A DNA stretch of 64,000 nt. It comes from Poriferisodalis sp965214215 (GTDB taxonomy: Bacteria > Actinomycetota > Acidimicrobiia > Acidimicrobiales > Poriferisodalaceae). Below are positions 38,434-46,070 of this stretch, piece by piece. The stretch spans positions 372,001 through 436,000 of the forward strand of contig NZ_CBDCBD010000002.1 in assembly GCF_965214215.1 (NCBI RefSeq), read 5' to 3'. Position numbers and translations under genes: made by a program. Position 1 is the first letter of the stretch. Each line of letters starts with the position of its first letter. The notes beneath the pieces are model-generated. The model was not told where the DNA came from. It saw only the letters and a program-made list of their open reading frames with translations, and ran no database searches.

Positions 38434-38484
38434 GCTACCGGCGCTTGGCGACTATGAGTGAGTGCGCTGCGCGGATGCCGCCGC

Positions 38485-38557
38485 GGCGGGGGCACCAGGG
38501 CCCTCTGCTCCAGCGATCCGGCAGGTCGCAACGTCGCAGAGTTCCCTGCCGCCCCCG
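38485..38557 (+). repeat. Structured intergenic element, family 1, copy C
   Basis: Arms GCGGGGGCACCAGGG and CCCTGCCGCCCCCGC pair with an ACC/GCC mismatch in the middle, so they differ from copy B at several bases while most pairing stays. The inner CTCTGC/GCAGAG and GCGA/TCGC stems and the core AGCGATCCGGCAGGTCGC are as in copies A and B. It lies in the gap between ugd and the unknown membrane gene, both minus strand. Confidence 0.82.
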
Positions 38558-38591
38558 CAGATGTGACGCGGGTGCGCTTTCGCTGTGGCGG

Positions 38592-39965
38592 TCAGCGGCG
38601 GCCGAGACCTTCGTAGACGAAGCCCGCTGCGCGCAGCTTGGTTGGATCGAGCAGGTTGCGTGCATCCACGATGCGAGCTGCATCCATCACTGAAGCCGCC
38701 CGCTCCCAGTCCAGGTCGGCGAATTCGGGCCACTCCGTGAGCACGACGGCCACATCGGCACCCGCGAGGGCGTCGTACATCGAGCCGCTCACCGTGAGGG
38801 TCGCCGGAAGCTGCGCGGCGATGTCGGGACGATTATCGAGATCGGCGAGCGCCGGGTCGTACGCCACGAGACGCGCTCCACGAGCACTGAGCCGTTCGGC
38901 AACCCGCAGCGCCGGGGAACCGCGCAGGTCATCGGTCCCGGCCTTGAAGGTCAGGCCCAGCACGGCCACGGTGACCCCGTCGAGATCGCAGGAACGCAGA
39001 TCCATCTCATCAGCGCCCGGATCGGACCGACCGCCTGGTCCGTCGGCGGCCATGCGAGCGACCTTGTCGGCCACACGCTCGAGCTGCTGCTCGTTGACGG
39101 TGATGACCCCTTCGAGCAGGTCGAAGACGTACCCCGCGTCATGGGCGACCGACACCAATGCACGAGTGTCCTTCGGCAGACATGATCCGCCCCAGCCGGG
39201 ACCGGGCTGGAGGTATGCCGAGCCGATGCGGTGATCGGTGCCTACCCCTGCGAGGACGGTGTCGACATCGGCGCCAACGGCTTCACAGACCGCTGCGAGC
39301 GCATTCACGAATGAGACCTTGGCGGCCAGGAAGGCGTTTGCCGCGTACTTGACGGTTTCGGCTGATGTCGGATCGCTGAGGATCACCGGTGCCTCCACAC
39401 CGGCATACAGCGCCGCCACCCGGCGTGCCACTGAGGTGTCGTCGGCCCCGATGACGATGCGGTCAGGTGCCAGGAAGTCGTGGACTGCCGACCCCTCTCG
39501 CAGAAACTCGGGATTCGACGCCAGCGCCACATCGGTTCGCCCCAGCGCCGCAGCGATCTTGGGAGCGGTGCCCACCGGCACCGTCGACTTGGTCACCACG
39601 ACAGAGCCAGGCTGCAGGCGGGAGGCCACCGAATCGAGCGCTGTCAGCAAGTAGCTGAGCTCGGTCTCGCCGTCGTCCCGCAGCGGCGTCGGCACGCAGA
39701 TGAAGGCGAAGTCGCATGTGGCCGCGACCGTCTCGGCCGAGATCACGAAGCGGAGGCGCCTCTTGGCGATGCCTTCAGCAACGAGTCGATCAAGTTCGGC
39801 CTCGCGAATCGGCACGACACCCGCCGACAGCGACGCCACCTTGGCACGGTCGATGTCGGCACAGATGACGTCGTGACCGAGGTGCGCGAAGCACGCAGCC
39901 GTCGTGAGGCCGACGTAGCCGGCGCCGACAACGAGGATGCGGTGCTGGGGCGATGCCGCGCTCAC
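38592..39965 (-). CDS. ugd: UDP-glucose 6-dehydrogenase family protein
   Basis: This 457-residue protein has the two-step dehydrogenase layout: an NAD domain (ILVVGAGYVGLTTAACFAHLGH), FICVPTPLRDDG, the middle NPEFLREGSAVHDF, and the active-site GPGWGGSCLPKD, whose Cys forms the thioester. A third domain (TFKAGTDDLRGSPAL) closes it. It oxidises the C6 alcohol of UDP-glucose, or a similar sugar nucleotide, to the acid. A UDP-mannuronate or GDP-mannose dehydrogenase role is also possible. Its start overlaps the LCP gene by four bases, so a sugar acid for envelope polymers and its attachment enzyme are likely made together. Confidence 0.92.
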   Translation of the reverse strand: MSAASPQHRILVVGAGYVGLTTAACFAHLGHDVICADIDRAKVASLSAGVVPIREAELDRLVAEGIAKRRLRFVISAETVAATCDFAFICVPTPLRDDGETELSYLLTALDSVASRLQPGSVVVTKSTVPVGTAPKIAAALGRTDVALASNPEFLREGSAVHDFLAPDRIVIGADDTSVARRVAALYAGVEAPVILSDPTSAETVKYAANAFLAAKVSFVNALAAVCEAVGADVDTVLAGVGTDHRIGSAYLQPGPGWGGSCLPKDTRALVSVAHDAGYVFDLLEGVITVNEQQLERVADKVARMAADGPGGRSDPGADEMDLRSCDLDGVTVAVLGLTFKAGTDDLRGSPALRVAERLSARGARLVAYDPALADLDNRPDIAAQLPATLTVSGSMYDALAGADVAVVLTEWPEFADLDWERAASVMDAARIVDARNLLDPTKLRAAGFVYEGLGRR

Positions 39966-41563
39966 GGCACCAGCTGTTCGGCGGCAGGCACATCGACCCT
40001 CCGGTAACCGGGGTCAGTGCGAGGCGGCTCGTCACCGATGTGCAGGATCACCGTGGTTGCGTCGAGCTCGGCATAGCCGGCGAATTCTGGCACAGGCAGC
40101 AGGTGACTGGCCAGCAGGCCCGCGGCAAGCCGTCCCACCGGGGCCAGGTAGACCACCGTGGTCCCCGGCGGTTCCGAAATGCCCTCTGGCATCGCCCCAG
40201 CAGCCTGCGCGTCGAAGCCGATCTCGGCCAGCTCTGCTGCTAGCCGGTGCCGTCCGGTGCCGGTGACCTGCACTGTCACGCGCGACTCGACAATGTCGTC
40301 CCAGCCGATGCCTGCGAACACGTCCAGCACGCGCTGGTTGTGCTCGGCGCGCTCGGGGTCCAGCCCGAGCGACCACCTCACGGGTTCGTGGACATCCACC
40401 AGCCTCAGCTTGTAGTCCTCAACGTCGGCGTCGAAGTCGATGCCGGAGAACTCCGATGCGAGTCTGCGGCCGTCGCTCACAGTGCCCAGCGTGTCCGACG
40501 TCGACACATGGTCAGCCGCTATGTCGAGCACGGAGAGCAACTTGAGCGGGTTTGCAAACAAGGCGGGTGCAACCTGCCCAGCCGCGATGCGCATGAACGC
40601 CCGCTGGCGGTCGTTGCGGGCCAAATCGTTCCAAGCGCCGTAGCGCTGCCAGGTTCCGTCATCCGACTGGGCTTCGAGATGCCGACTGCGGACATAGGCG
40701 AGTGCCTGCCTGCCGTCGAGGCGATGAGTGCCTGCGGGGGTGAAGAACCCGCTGCGGCTGTCCGCCGGATCAGTGGCGTCTTCCTTGAGCTGGTCGCGCA
40801 GCGGCCGGTCAAAGCTCATGGTGACGCCGCCGACAGCATCGACCAGCCGCAGGAACGCTTGGAAGTCGACTTCGATGTAGTGCTGCAGCGTGATGCCGAG
40901 GTTGTTCTCGACCGTGTCGATCAGACGGGCAGCGCGCGCCGCCGTGGTGGTGTCGCGGTTGTAGGCGCTGTTGATCTTGGCGACGACGCCGGTTCCGGCA
41001 ATATCGCTCGTGCCCGCGATCTCCGCCGCTAGGTCACGCGGGATCGACATCATCGCCGCCGTGCCGTCATCTCGCAAGCGAATCACCATGATCACGTCTG
41101 CCAGCCGGCTGAAATCCGAGTGGCCGTTGCGCAGCGGATCGTCGGGCGCGAGTCCCAGGGTGCTGTCGGTACCGACCAGCAAGTAGTTCTCCCCAGTCGA
41201 GCCGCCCGGCAGAACGGGTTCACCGGCGGAGAGGTCGACGGCGTCAAGCGAGTCCGTAGGTGAATTCGAGTCGACAACCGAAGTGATGCCGTCGCCTCGG
41301 GTGACCTCGCTGTTGCGTTCATCGCCCACGGCTGTCTCGCTGTCAGGATTCGCAGCGATCGAGATCGGCTGGTCGATCACCACGTCGGCCGCAGTCACGG
41401 GCTGGCGGGGGGCGGAGGTCAGCACATCGGCCAACTCGTGCCGCTCGATCCGTCCGAGCTGCAGCAGCACAAATGCAGATGCACCAGTCGCGACTGCTCC
41501 CATGAGGGTCAGAACTGCCAGCGCGACAAGGACGAGGCGAGTCCGCCGGCTGCGATGGCTCAC
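39962..41563 (-). CDS. LytR-CpsA-Psr family glycopolymer ligase
   Basis: The 533-residue protein has an N-terminal membrane helix (about 10-33), a Ser/Asp-rich outside stretch, and the LCP domain at about 120-300 with YLLVGTDS, DVIMVIRLRDDGTAAMMSIPRDL and YVRSRHLEAQSDD, the Arg and Asp residues that hold a polyprenyl pyrophosphate. A C-terminal LytR_C domain lies at about 420-520. LCP enzymes move glycopolymers from a lipid carrier onto peptidoglycan. It overlaps both ugd and the LpdA-like gene by four bases, so three products are linked. In Mycobacterium a LytR-type gene is in the same broad cluster. Confidence 0.92.
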   Translation of the reverse strand: MSHRSRRTRLVLVALAVLTLMGAVATGASAFVLLQLGRIERHELADVLTSAPRQPVTAADVVIDQPISIAANPDSETAVGDERNSEVTRGDGITSVVDSNSPTDSLDAVDLSAGEPVLPGGSTGENYLLVGTDSTLGLAPDDPLRNGHSDFSRLADVIMVIRLRDDGTAAMMSIPRDLAAEIAGTSDIAGTGVVAKINSAYNRDTTTAARAARLIDTVENNLGITLQHYIEVDFQAFLRLVDAVGGVTMSFDRPLRDQLKEDATDPADSRSGFFTPAGTHRLDGRQALAYVRSRHLEAQSDDGTWQRYGAWNDLARNDRQRAFMRIAAGQVAPALFANPLKLLSVLDIAADHVSTSDTLGTVSDGRRLASEFSGIDFDADVEDYKLRLVDVHEPVRWSLGLDPERAEHNQRVLDVFAGIGWDDIVESRVTVQVTGTGRHRLAAELAEIGFDAQAAGAMPEGISEPPGTTVVYLAPVGRLAAGLLASHLLPVPEFAGYAELDATTVILHIGDEPPRTDPGYRRVDVPAAEQLVP

Positions 41564-42927
41564 TCAGCTGCCTCGGAAAGGGCCTCGCTCAGGGACGGAT
41601 ACACGAACAAGCTTTCGGCGATGTCCTGGACCCGCAGGTTTGCGCTGACGGCGAGAGCCACCACCGAGATCAGCTCCGCTGCGTGGCGGCCCACGATGGA
41701 GCCGCCCAACACCTGACCGGTCAGCGGGTCCGAGACGATCTTGACGAAGCCGCGGGGATTCTCCTCGATCAGTGCCTTGGCGTTTGCGCCGAAGGGCACC
41801 TTGGTGACGCGGATCTTGCGGCCCGTGGCAAATGCCTCGGCTTCCGCGAGCCCGACATCGGCGATCTCGGGTTCGGTGAAGATGGCCGATGCCGCCTTGT
41901 CGTAGTCGAGATGGCGGTGAGGGCGGGACTCGTGCAGACCCACCGCGTGCTCCACGATCTTGCGGCCCTGCATGGCGGCGACCGATGAGAGCGGCAGCTT
42001 GCCCGACAGGTCGCCTGCTGCGTAGATGCCGGGCACCGACGAGCACAGGTTGTGGTCGACCTCGACATACCCCTCGCCGTCGACTCCCACATCGGTGTTC
42101 TCCAGCCCCAAGCCGTCGCTATTGGGGATCGATCCGATCGCAATCAGCGCATGCGACGCCTGCACCGTCCGCCCATCGCTGCAGACGACTTCGACGGCGT
42201 CGCCTGAGCGCTCGATGCTCACCGCACGCGCCCCTTTGAGCAGGGCCACGCCGAGGTCGCTGAAGGTCTGCTCCAGCACCGCAGCGGCTTCGGGGTCCTT
42301 ATGCGGCAGCACCTGCTGGCGACTCACGATCAGCGTGACCTGCGAGCCCAGCGAGGTGAACATGTGCACGAATTCCACGCCGGTCACCCCAGAGCCCACG
42401 ACGACGAGGTGCTCTGGAAGCTCGGCGGGCGGGTACGCGTCGCGCGTGGTGAGGACTCGCTCCCCGTCGATGGGCGCCCAGTCGGGGATCCGGGGACGGC
42501 TGCCGGTCGACAGCACCACGACGTCGGCCGACAGCTCGATCGCGCCGTCCGCCGTGTCGGCACAGACCTCGTTGGGCCCCAGCAAGCGACCCGAACCCGA
42601 CAGGATGCGCACGCCTTGGCTGATCAGCATCTGCCGTGCGACCTCCGCGAGACGTTCCTCGATGTCGCCGATGCGCTGGCGAAGGTGTGGCGTGTCGACC
42701 GACGTGAACACGTTGGCGAGCCCCAGCTCGTCGAGATGACCAGCAAAACTGAGCGCCGAGCCGGTGGCGATCATGGTCTTGGACGGCACGCAGTCGCGAA
42801 GGTGCGCGGAGCCGCCCACGATGTCGCGCTCGATAAGCGTGACGTCGGCGCCATAACGGGCTGCGTAGGTGGCTGCGGAGTGGCCCGCCGGGCCACCGCC
42901 GATCACGACGAAGCGCTTCTGGGCCAT
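41560..42927 (-). CDS. lpdA: LpdA-like NAD(P)H quinone reductase (flavoprotein disulfide reductase family)
   Basis: This 455-residue flavoprotein has the FAD motif VVIGGGPAGHSAA, the NAD motif VVGSGVTGVEF and the ADP site GIYAAGDLSGKLP. The redox motif of lipoamide dehydrogenase, GGTCLNVGCIPSK, reads GGSAHLRDCVPSK here: the first Cys is missing, and the C-terminal His-Glu pair is replaced (LFVYPSLSEAL). This matches the mycobacterial LpdA (Rv3303c, from memory), which reduces quinones and not lipoamide. It would reduce quinones with NAD(P)H. The gene overlaps the LCP gene by four bases, though a functional link is unclear. FAD binding is intact. Confidence 0.87.
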   Translation of the reverse strand: MAQKRFVVIGGGPAGHSAATYAARYGADVTLIERDIVGGSAHLRDCVPSKTMIATGSALSFAGHLDELGLANVFTSVDTPHLRQRIGDIEERLAEVARQMLISQGVRILSGSGRLLGPNEVCADTADGAIELSADVVVLSTGSRPRIPDWAPIDGERVLTTRDAYPPAELPEHLVVVGSGVTGVEFVHMFTSLGSQVTLIVSRQQVLPHKDPEAAAVLEQTFSDLGVALLKGARAVSIERSGDAVEVVCSDGRTVQASHALIAIGSIPNSDGLGLENTDVGVDGEGYVEVDHNLCSSVPGIYAAGDLSGKLPLSSVAAMQGRKIVEHAVGLHESRPHRHLDYDKAASAIFTEPEIADVGLAEAEAFATGRKIRVTKVPFGANAKALIEENPRGFVKIVSDPLTGQVLGGSIVGRHAAELISVVALAVSANLRVQDIAESLFVYPSLSEALSEAAE

Positions 42928-43055
42928 GGATCCGCAGCGTACCGGTGCCCCCCGGCCTCACTTTCGTCGCGGCACCCAGTGCTTTCCGCTCTGATCCTGA
43001 GTCTTCGTGCGATTGGGCCCACGAGCCGGGCGGGCGCGGGGCACAGCCCCTGGGG

Positions 43056-44219
43056 TCAGCTCAGCGTGGGGCTGCAGAGGCCGTCCAGCTCACTGACGGT
43101 GATGCGCTCGCGATTGGCGAAGGTGACCTCGTTGGCGGGGTCGGGCCGCAACCGGAATTCGCGGAAGGTCATCTCGAGCGAGTCGAAGGCGACGATGCGG
43201 CCCGACAGCGAATCGCCGGTGCCGAGAATCAGCTTGATGGTCTCAAGCGCCTGGATCGAGCCCACGATTCCCGGCAGCACGCCCAGCACGCCGGCCTCGG
43301 CGCACGACGGTGCCAGCTCAGCCGGCGGGGGCTCGGGCAGGTAATCGCGGTAGGTCGGGCCGTTCTTCGGGTCGAACACGGTGACCTGACCCTCGAAGCG
43401 AAAGATCGAGCCGTGCACCACGGGAATGCCCAGCTTCACCGATGCATCGTTGAGCAGGTAACGACTCGGGAAATTGTCCGCTCCGTCCACGATCACATCC
43501 CAGCCCGAGAGAATCTCGAGCACATTGTCGGCGCCGAGCCGCGTGTCGTAGGTGACCACGTTGACATCGGGATTCAACGCGGTCAGGGTCTTCTTGGCCG
43601 AGTCGACCTTGCGATCGCCGACACGGTCGACGTTGTGGAGAATCTGGCGCTGCAGATTGGACTCGTCCACCACGTCCATGTCGATGATGCCGATGGTGCC
43701 GACTCCGGCGGCAGCCAGATACAGCGCGGCGGGCGAGCCGAGGCCGCCTGCGCCAAGCATGAGCACCTTGGCGTCGAGCAGCTTGAGCTGCCCGGCCTCG
43801 CCCACTTCGGGCAGCAGCAGGTGACGCTGGTACCGGTTTCGCTGCTCGGGGCCGAGCGAGGCCGGCGTGGACCAGGGGCGGCCCTCGTCCTTCCATCGGC
43901 CGAAACCGCCATCCATGGACACAGAGTTGGGATAGCCCAACTCGGCAAGCGTTTTCGCAGCGAATGCCGAACGCACGCCGCCGGCGCAATAGATGATGAT
44001 CTCCGCATCGTGGTCGGGCAGCCGGTTCTCGATCTGAGCCTCGAGGTGCCCGCGCGGAATGTGGATCGCGTCGGCGAGGGCACCCTGCTCGTACTCGTCG
44101 GGCTCGCGCACATCGAGCACGACGGGCTCGCGGTCCGCGATCCACTGCGCCGCTGTGGCGGTGTCGATCTCGGTGATCTCGCGCTTTGTCGCTGTCAGCA
44201 GTTCGCGGAACGAGGGCAT
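43056..44219 (-). CDS. Rhodanese-MoeB/ThiF fusion lacking zinc cysteines
   Basis: The 387-residue protein has a rhodanese domain first (residues 15-110: VVLDVREPDEYEQG, IIIYCAGGVRSAF with the active Cys) and an E1-like MoeB/ThiF domain second (MLGAGGLGSPAALYLAAAG, DADNFPSRYLLND, SCAEAGVLGVLPG). In most fusions, such as MoeZ, the rhodanese comes last. MoeB uses CxxC pairs for zinc, and the first pair is replaced (GPTYRDYLPEPP, where MoeB has GPCYRC), and no second pair is seen. The catalytic Cys (PSCAEA) remains. It should adenylate a sulfur-carrier protein and load sulfur. GGAGG lies six bases before the ATG at 44219, shorter than the 14 extra codons of the open frame. Confidence 0.85.
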   Translation of the reverse strand: MPSFRELLTATKREITEIDTATAAQWIADREPVVLDVREPDEYEQGALADAIHIPRGHLEAQIENRLPDHDAEIIIYCAGGVRSAFAAKTLAELGYPNSVSMDGGFGRWKDEGRPWSTPASLGPEQRNRYQRHLLLPEVGEAGQLKLLDAKVLMLGAGGLGSPAALYLAAAGVGTIGIIDMDVVDESNLQRQILHNVDRVGDRKVDSAKKTLTALNPDVNVVTYDTRLGADNVLEILSGWDVIVDGADNFPSRYLLNDASVKLGIPVVHGSIFRFEGQVTVFDPKNGPTYRDYLPEPPPAELAPSCAEAGVLGVLPGIVGSIQALETIKLILGTGDSLSGRIVAFDSLEMTFREFRLRPDPANEVTFANRERITVSELDGLCSPTLS

Positions 44220-44293
44220 CAGAGGCCTCCCAAGTCGTCGCATTCGGGAGCGCCCAGTCATCAGACCAGACTCAGGACCTAAATCCTACCTAT

Positions 44294-44311
44294 TTGGTCA
44301 GGAATTGGTCA
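44294..44311. promoter_or_regulatory. Direct repeat TTGGTCA upstream of the MoeB-fusion gene
   Basis: TTGGTCA occurs at 44294 and 44305, one helical turn apart, in a short A+T-richer stretch between the sirtuin stop and the rhodanese-MoeB start. It may be a protein-binding site or part of the promoter. Evidence is a by-eye match. Confidence 0.3.
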
Positions 44312-45127
44312 CACAGCACGCGGTCGGGGCGTGCCGCCGCAGATTCGGGGGAGGACCTCCGAGATGGACTTGCGCAGAACCATGTCGGCGAGGTGGTCCA
44401 TCTCGGTGGGCTCGGCGTTGACGATCACCACTCGCGCGCCTGCGGACTTAGCCGTCGGTACCACCGCAGCGATCGGATAGACGGCCAGCGTGGTTCCCAC
44501 GGCCAGCATCAGATCGCAATTCTCGGCTGCGATCTGGGCTCGCAAGAGATCGCGCGCTACGAGCTGTTGGCCGAAGCTGATCGTGGCGCTCTTGAGAATC
44601 CCCCCGCAGTCGGGACAGGGCGGGTCGTCGGCGCCGAGCCGAACCCGGTCGAGCACGGTACCCATCTCTTCGCGGTAGTCGCACTCCAGGCACGCAACCT
44701 CGCGGATCGTGCCGTGCACTTCCACGATCTTGTCCGGATCGGACCCGGCGTCGTGATGCAGCCCGTCCACGTTCTGCGTCAGCAGCGACACCAGCTTGCG
44801 GCGACGCTCCAACTGCACGAGGGCTCGATGACCGTCGTTGGGCTCGGCGCCCCACGCTCGGTGATCCATGCGGGCCCGCCAGGCCAGCACCCGCACCTCG
44901 CGATCGGCCAGATAGTTCTGCAGCGTCGCCTGCTTCTCGGCGGCTGGGTTCTTGGTCCACACGCCATTGGGGCCGCGGAAGTCTGGGATTCCCGAATCCG
45001 TGGAGATCCCGGCGCCGGTGAGCACCGTGATGGCGCTCGCCTCGTCGATCCATCGCGCCACTGTTCGGACGTCGTCATCGATGTCGGGGCTCGAATCGGA
45101 CGCTGGGACTTTCTCGTCTGGGCTCAT
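44309..45127 (-). CDS. cobB: NAD-dependent protein deacylase (sirtuin)
   Basis: The 272-residue protein has GAGISTDSGIPDFRGPNG (NAD pocket), TQNVDGLHHDAGS with the catalytic His in VEVHGTI, and two zinc pairs CLEC and CPDC. LKSATISFGQQL follows the zinc site, and VGTTLAVYPIA completes the fold. It removes acetyl or other acyl groups from lysines using NAD. The DDPP stretch before the second zinc pair is short. Missing the Tyr/Arg pair of desuccinylases cannot be judged by eye. It lies 89 bases before the MoeB-fusion start on the same strand, with a divergent A+T-rich promoter region upstream. Confidence 0.93.
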   Translation of the reverse strand: MSPDEKVPASDSSPDIDDDVRTVARWIDEASAITVLTGAGISTDSGIPDFRGPNGVWTKNPAAEKQATLQNYLADREVRVLAWRARMDHRAWGAEPNDGHRALVQLERRRKLVSLLTQNVDGLHHDAGSDPDKIVEVHGTIREVACLECDYREEMGTVLDRVRLGADDPPCPDCGGILKSATISFGQQLVARDLLRAQIAAENCDLMLAVGTTLAVYPIAAVVPTAKSAGARVVIVNAEPTEMDHLADMVLRKSISEVLPRICGGTPRPRAV

Positions 45128-45159
45128 CGATCACAGTCTGACTGATGGCAAGCGACCTG

Positions 45160-45250
45160 ATCTGACGAACGATGTGCACTTTACAGCATCTTTCATGTTG
45201 TATTAGTATTTTTCGATATACAAGATTGTGTTCGGCAACGAACAACAACC
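45160..45250. promoter_or_regulatory. A+T-rich divergent promoter region with a dyad
   Basis: About 90 bases between the sirtuin start and the next plus-strand gene are much richer in A+T than the rest. They hold TTGTAT at 45198 and ATACAA at 45218, an inverted repeat with a 14-base centre (TAGTATTTTTCGAT). This region probably carries promoters for both neighbours, and the dyad may be an operator. Confidence 0.45.
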
Positions 45251-45289
45251 GCGGCCCAACGTGGCACGCCGTCGAGAAGGAGAGCCCCC

Positions 45290-46018
45290 GTGCGAGCTGA
45301 TGAGATACACGCCGTCCCCCAACGTCGAACGGCGCCTGATCCGTCCGCTGCGGCCGCGTTGAGGCTGGTTGGCGGCGCCGAGACCGAGCCAAGCCCCGCA
45401 GCGTTCGACGATTCGTCAGGTGATCCAGTGCATGTCTTGCGGGTGCGGCCGTGGGACGATCCCAAGCTGCGGCGTCGAGGCCACGATCCGCGCTCGATCT
45501 ACGTGGAGCGATTCTGGGTTGCGATTCTCGGCCCGAGCGCCGTGTGGCTGTTGCGGTTGCTCGCTCGCGAATTCGACGAGCTGCCGCCCGGCGAGGAGCT
45601 CCACCTGGACCTCGACTCCACCGCCCGGCGATTGGGGCTGCAGCACCGCGGCGGCCGTCAGAGCACCTTCATGAGAACCATCGAACGCTGCGGCATGTTC
45701 GACATGGCGCACTTCGACGACGACGCGGTGCTGATCGTCCGCACGCGGGTGCCACCGGTGCCCCGCCGCCTGCAGATGCGGATGCCGCCGGAATTGCGCT
45801 CGGAAGTCGACCACTGGTCGCGGACCGACGGCCATGCGGATTTCTCCGTCGGCGAGACGCGGCTGCTCGCGATCTGCATGCTGACGCTCGGCCACGGTTT
45901 GCACGAGTCTGCCGAGCGGCTCGTGACGCTCGGGCTGGCGCCGAGCGCCGCCAACGAGGCGACGGCATGGGCGTGGGCCGAGCGCTGCGTGCGGCCGCGC
46001 GCCCCTCGCCGCGCCTAG
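45290..46018 (+). CDS. Conserved-looking protein of unknown function
   Basis: I do not recognise this 242-residue protein. It starts at GTG 45290, with AAGGAG seven bases earlier, a strong site. The N-terminal 55 residues are Ala/Pro-rich. The core reads like a small helical domain: YVERFWVAILGPSAVWLLRLLAREFDELPPG, then DLDSTARRLGL, and FMRTIERCGMFDM, which suggests a winged-helix-like DNA-binding fold, though this is inference. The end is basic. No signal peptide or true membrane helix is seen. It is divergent from the sirtuin across an A+T-rich region and faces pepA tail to tail with 52 bases between. Confidence 0.65.
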   Translation: MRADEIHAVPQRRTAPDPSAAAALRLVGGAETEPSPAAFDDSSGDPVHVLRVRPWDDPKLRRRGHDPRSIYVERFWVAILGPSAVWLLRLLAREFDELPPGEELHLDLDSTARRLGLQHRGGRQSTFMRTIERCGMFDMAHFDDDAVLIVRTRVPPVPRRLQMRMPPELRSEVDHWSRTDGHADFSVGETRLLAICMLTLGHGLHESAERLVTLGLAPSAANEATAWAWAERCVRPRAPRRA

Positions 46019-46070
46019 CCCCTCCGGCTGTGCGCGCGCCGTCGCCGGCCCAGGGGCCTGGCGGTTCGCG

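Noticed and set aside
41560..42927. Lipoamide dehydrogenase of a 2-oxoacid complex
   Set aside because: The first redox Cys and the C-terminal His-Glu pair are both replaced, so the LpdA-type quinone reductase is the better call.
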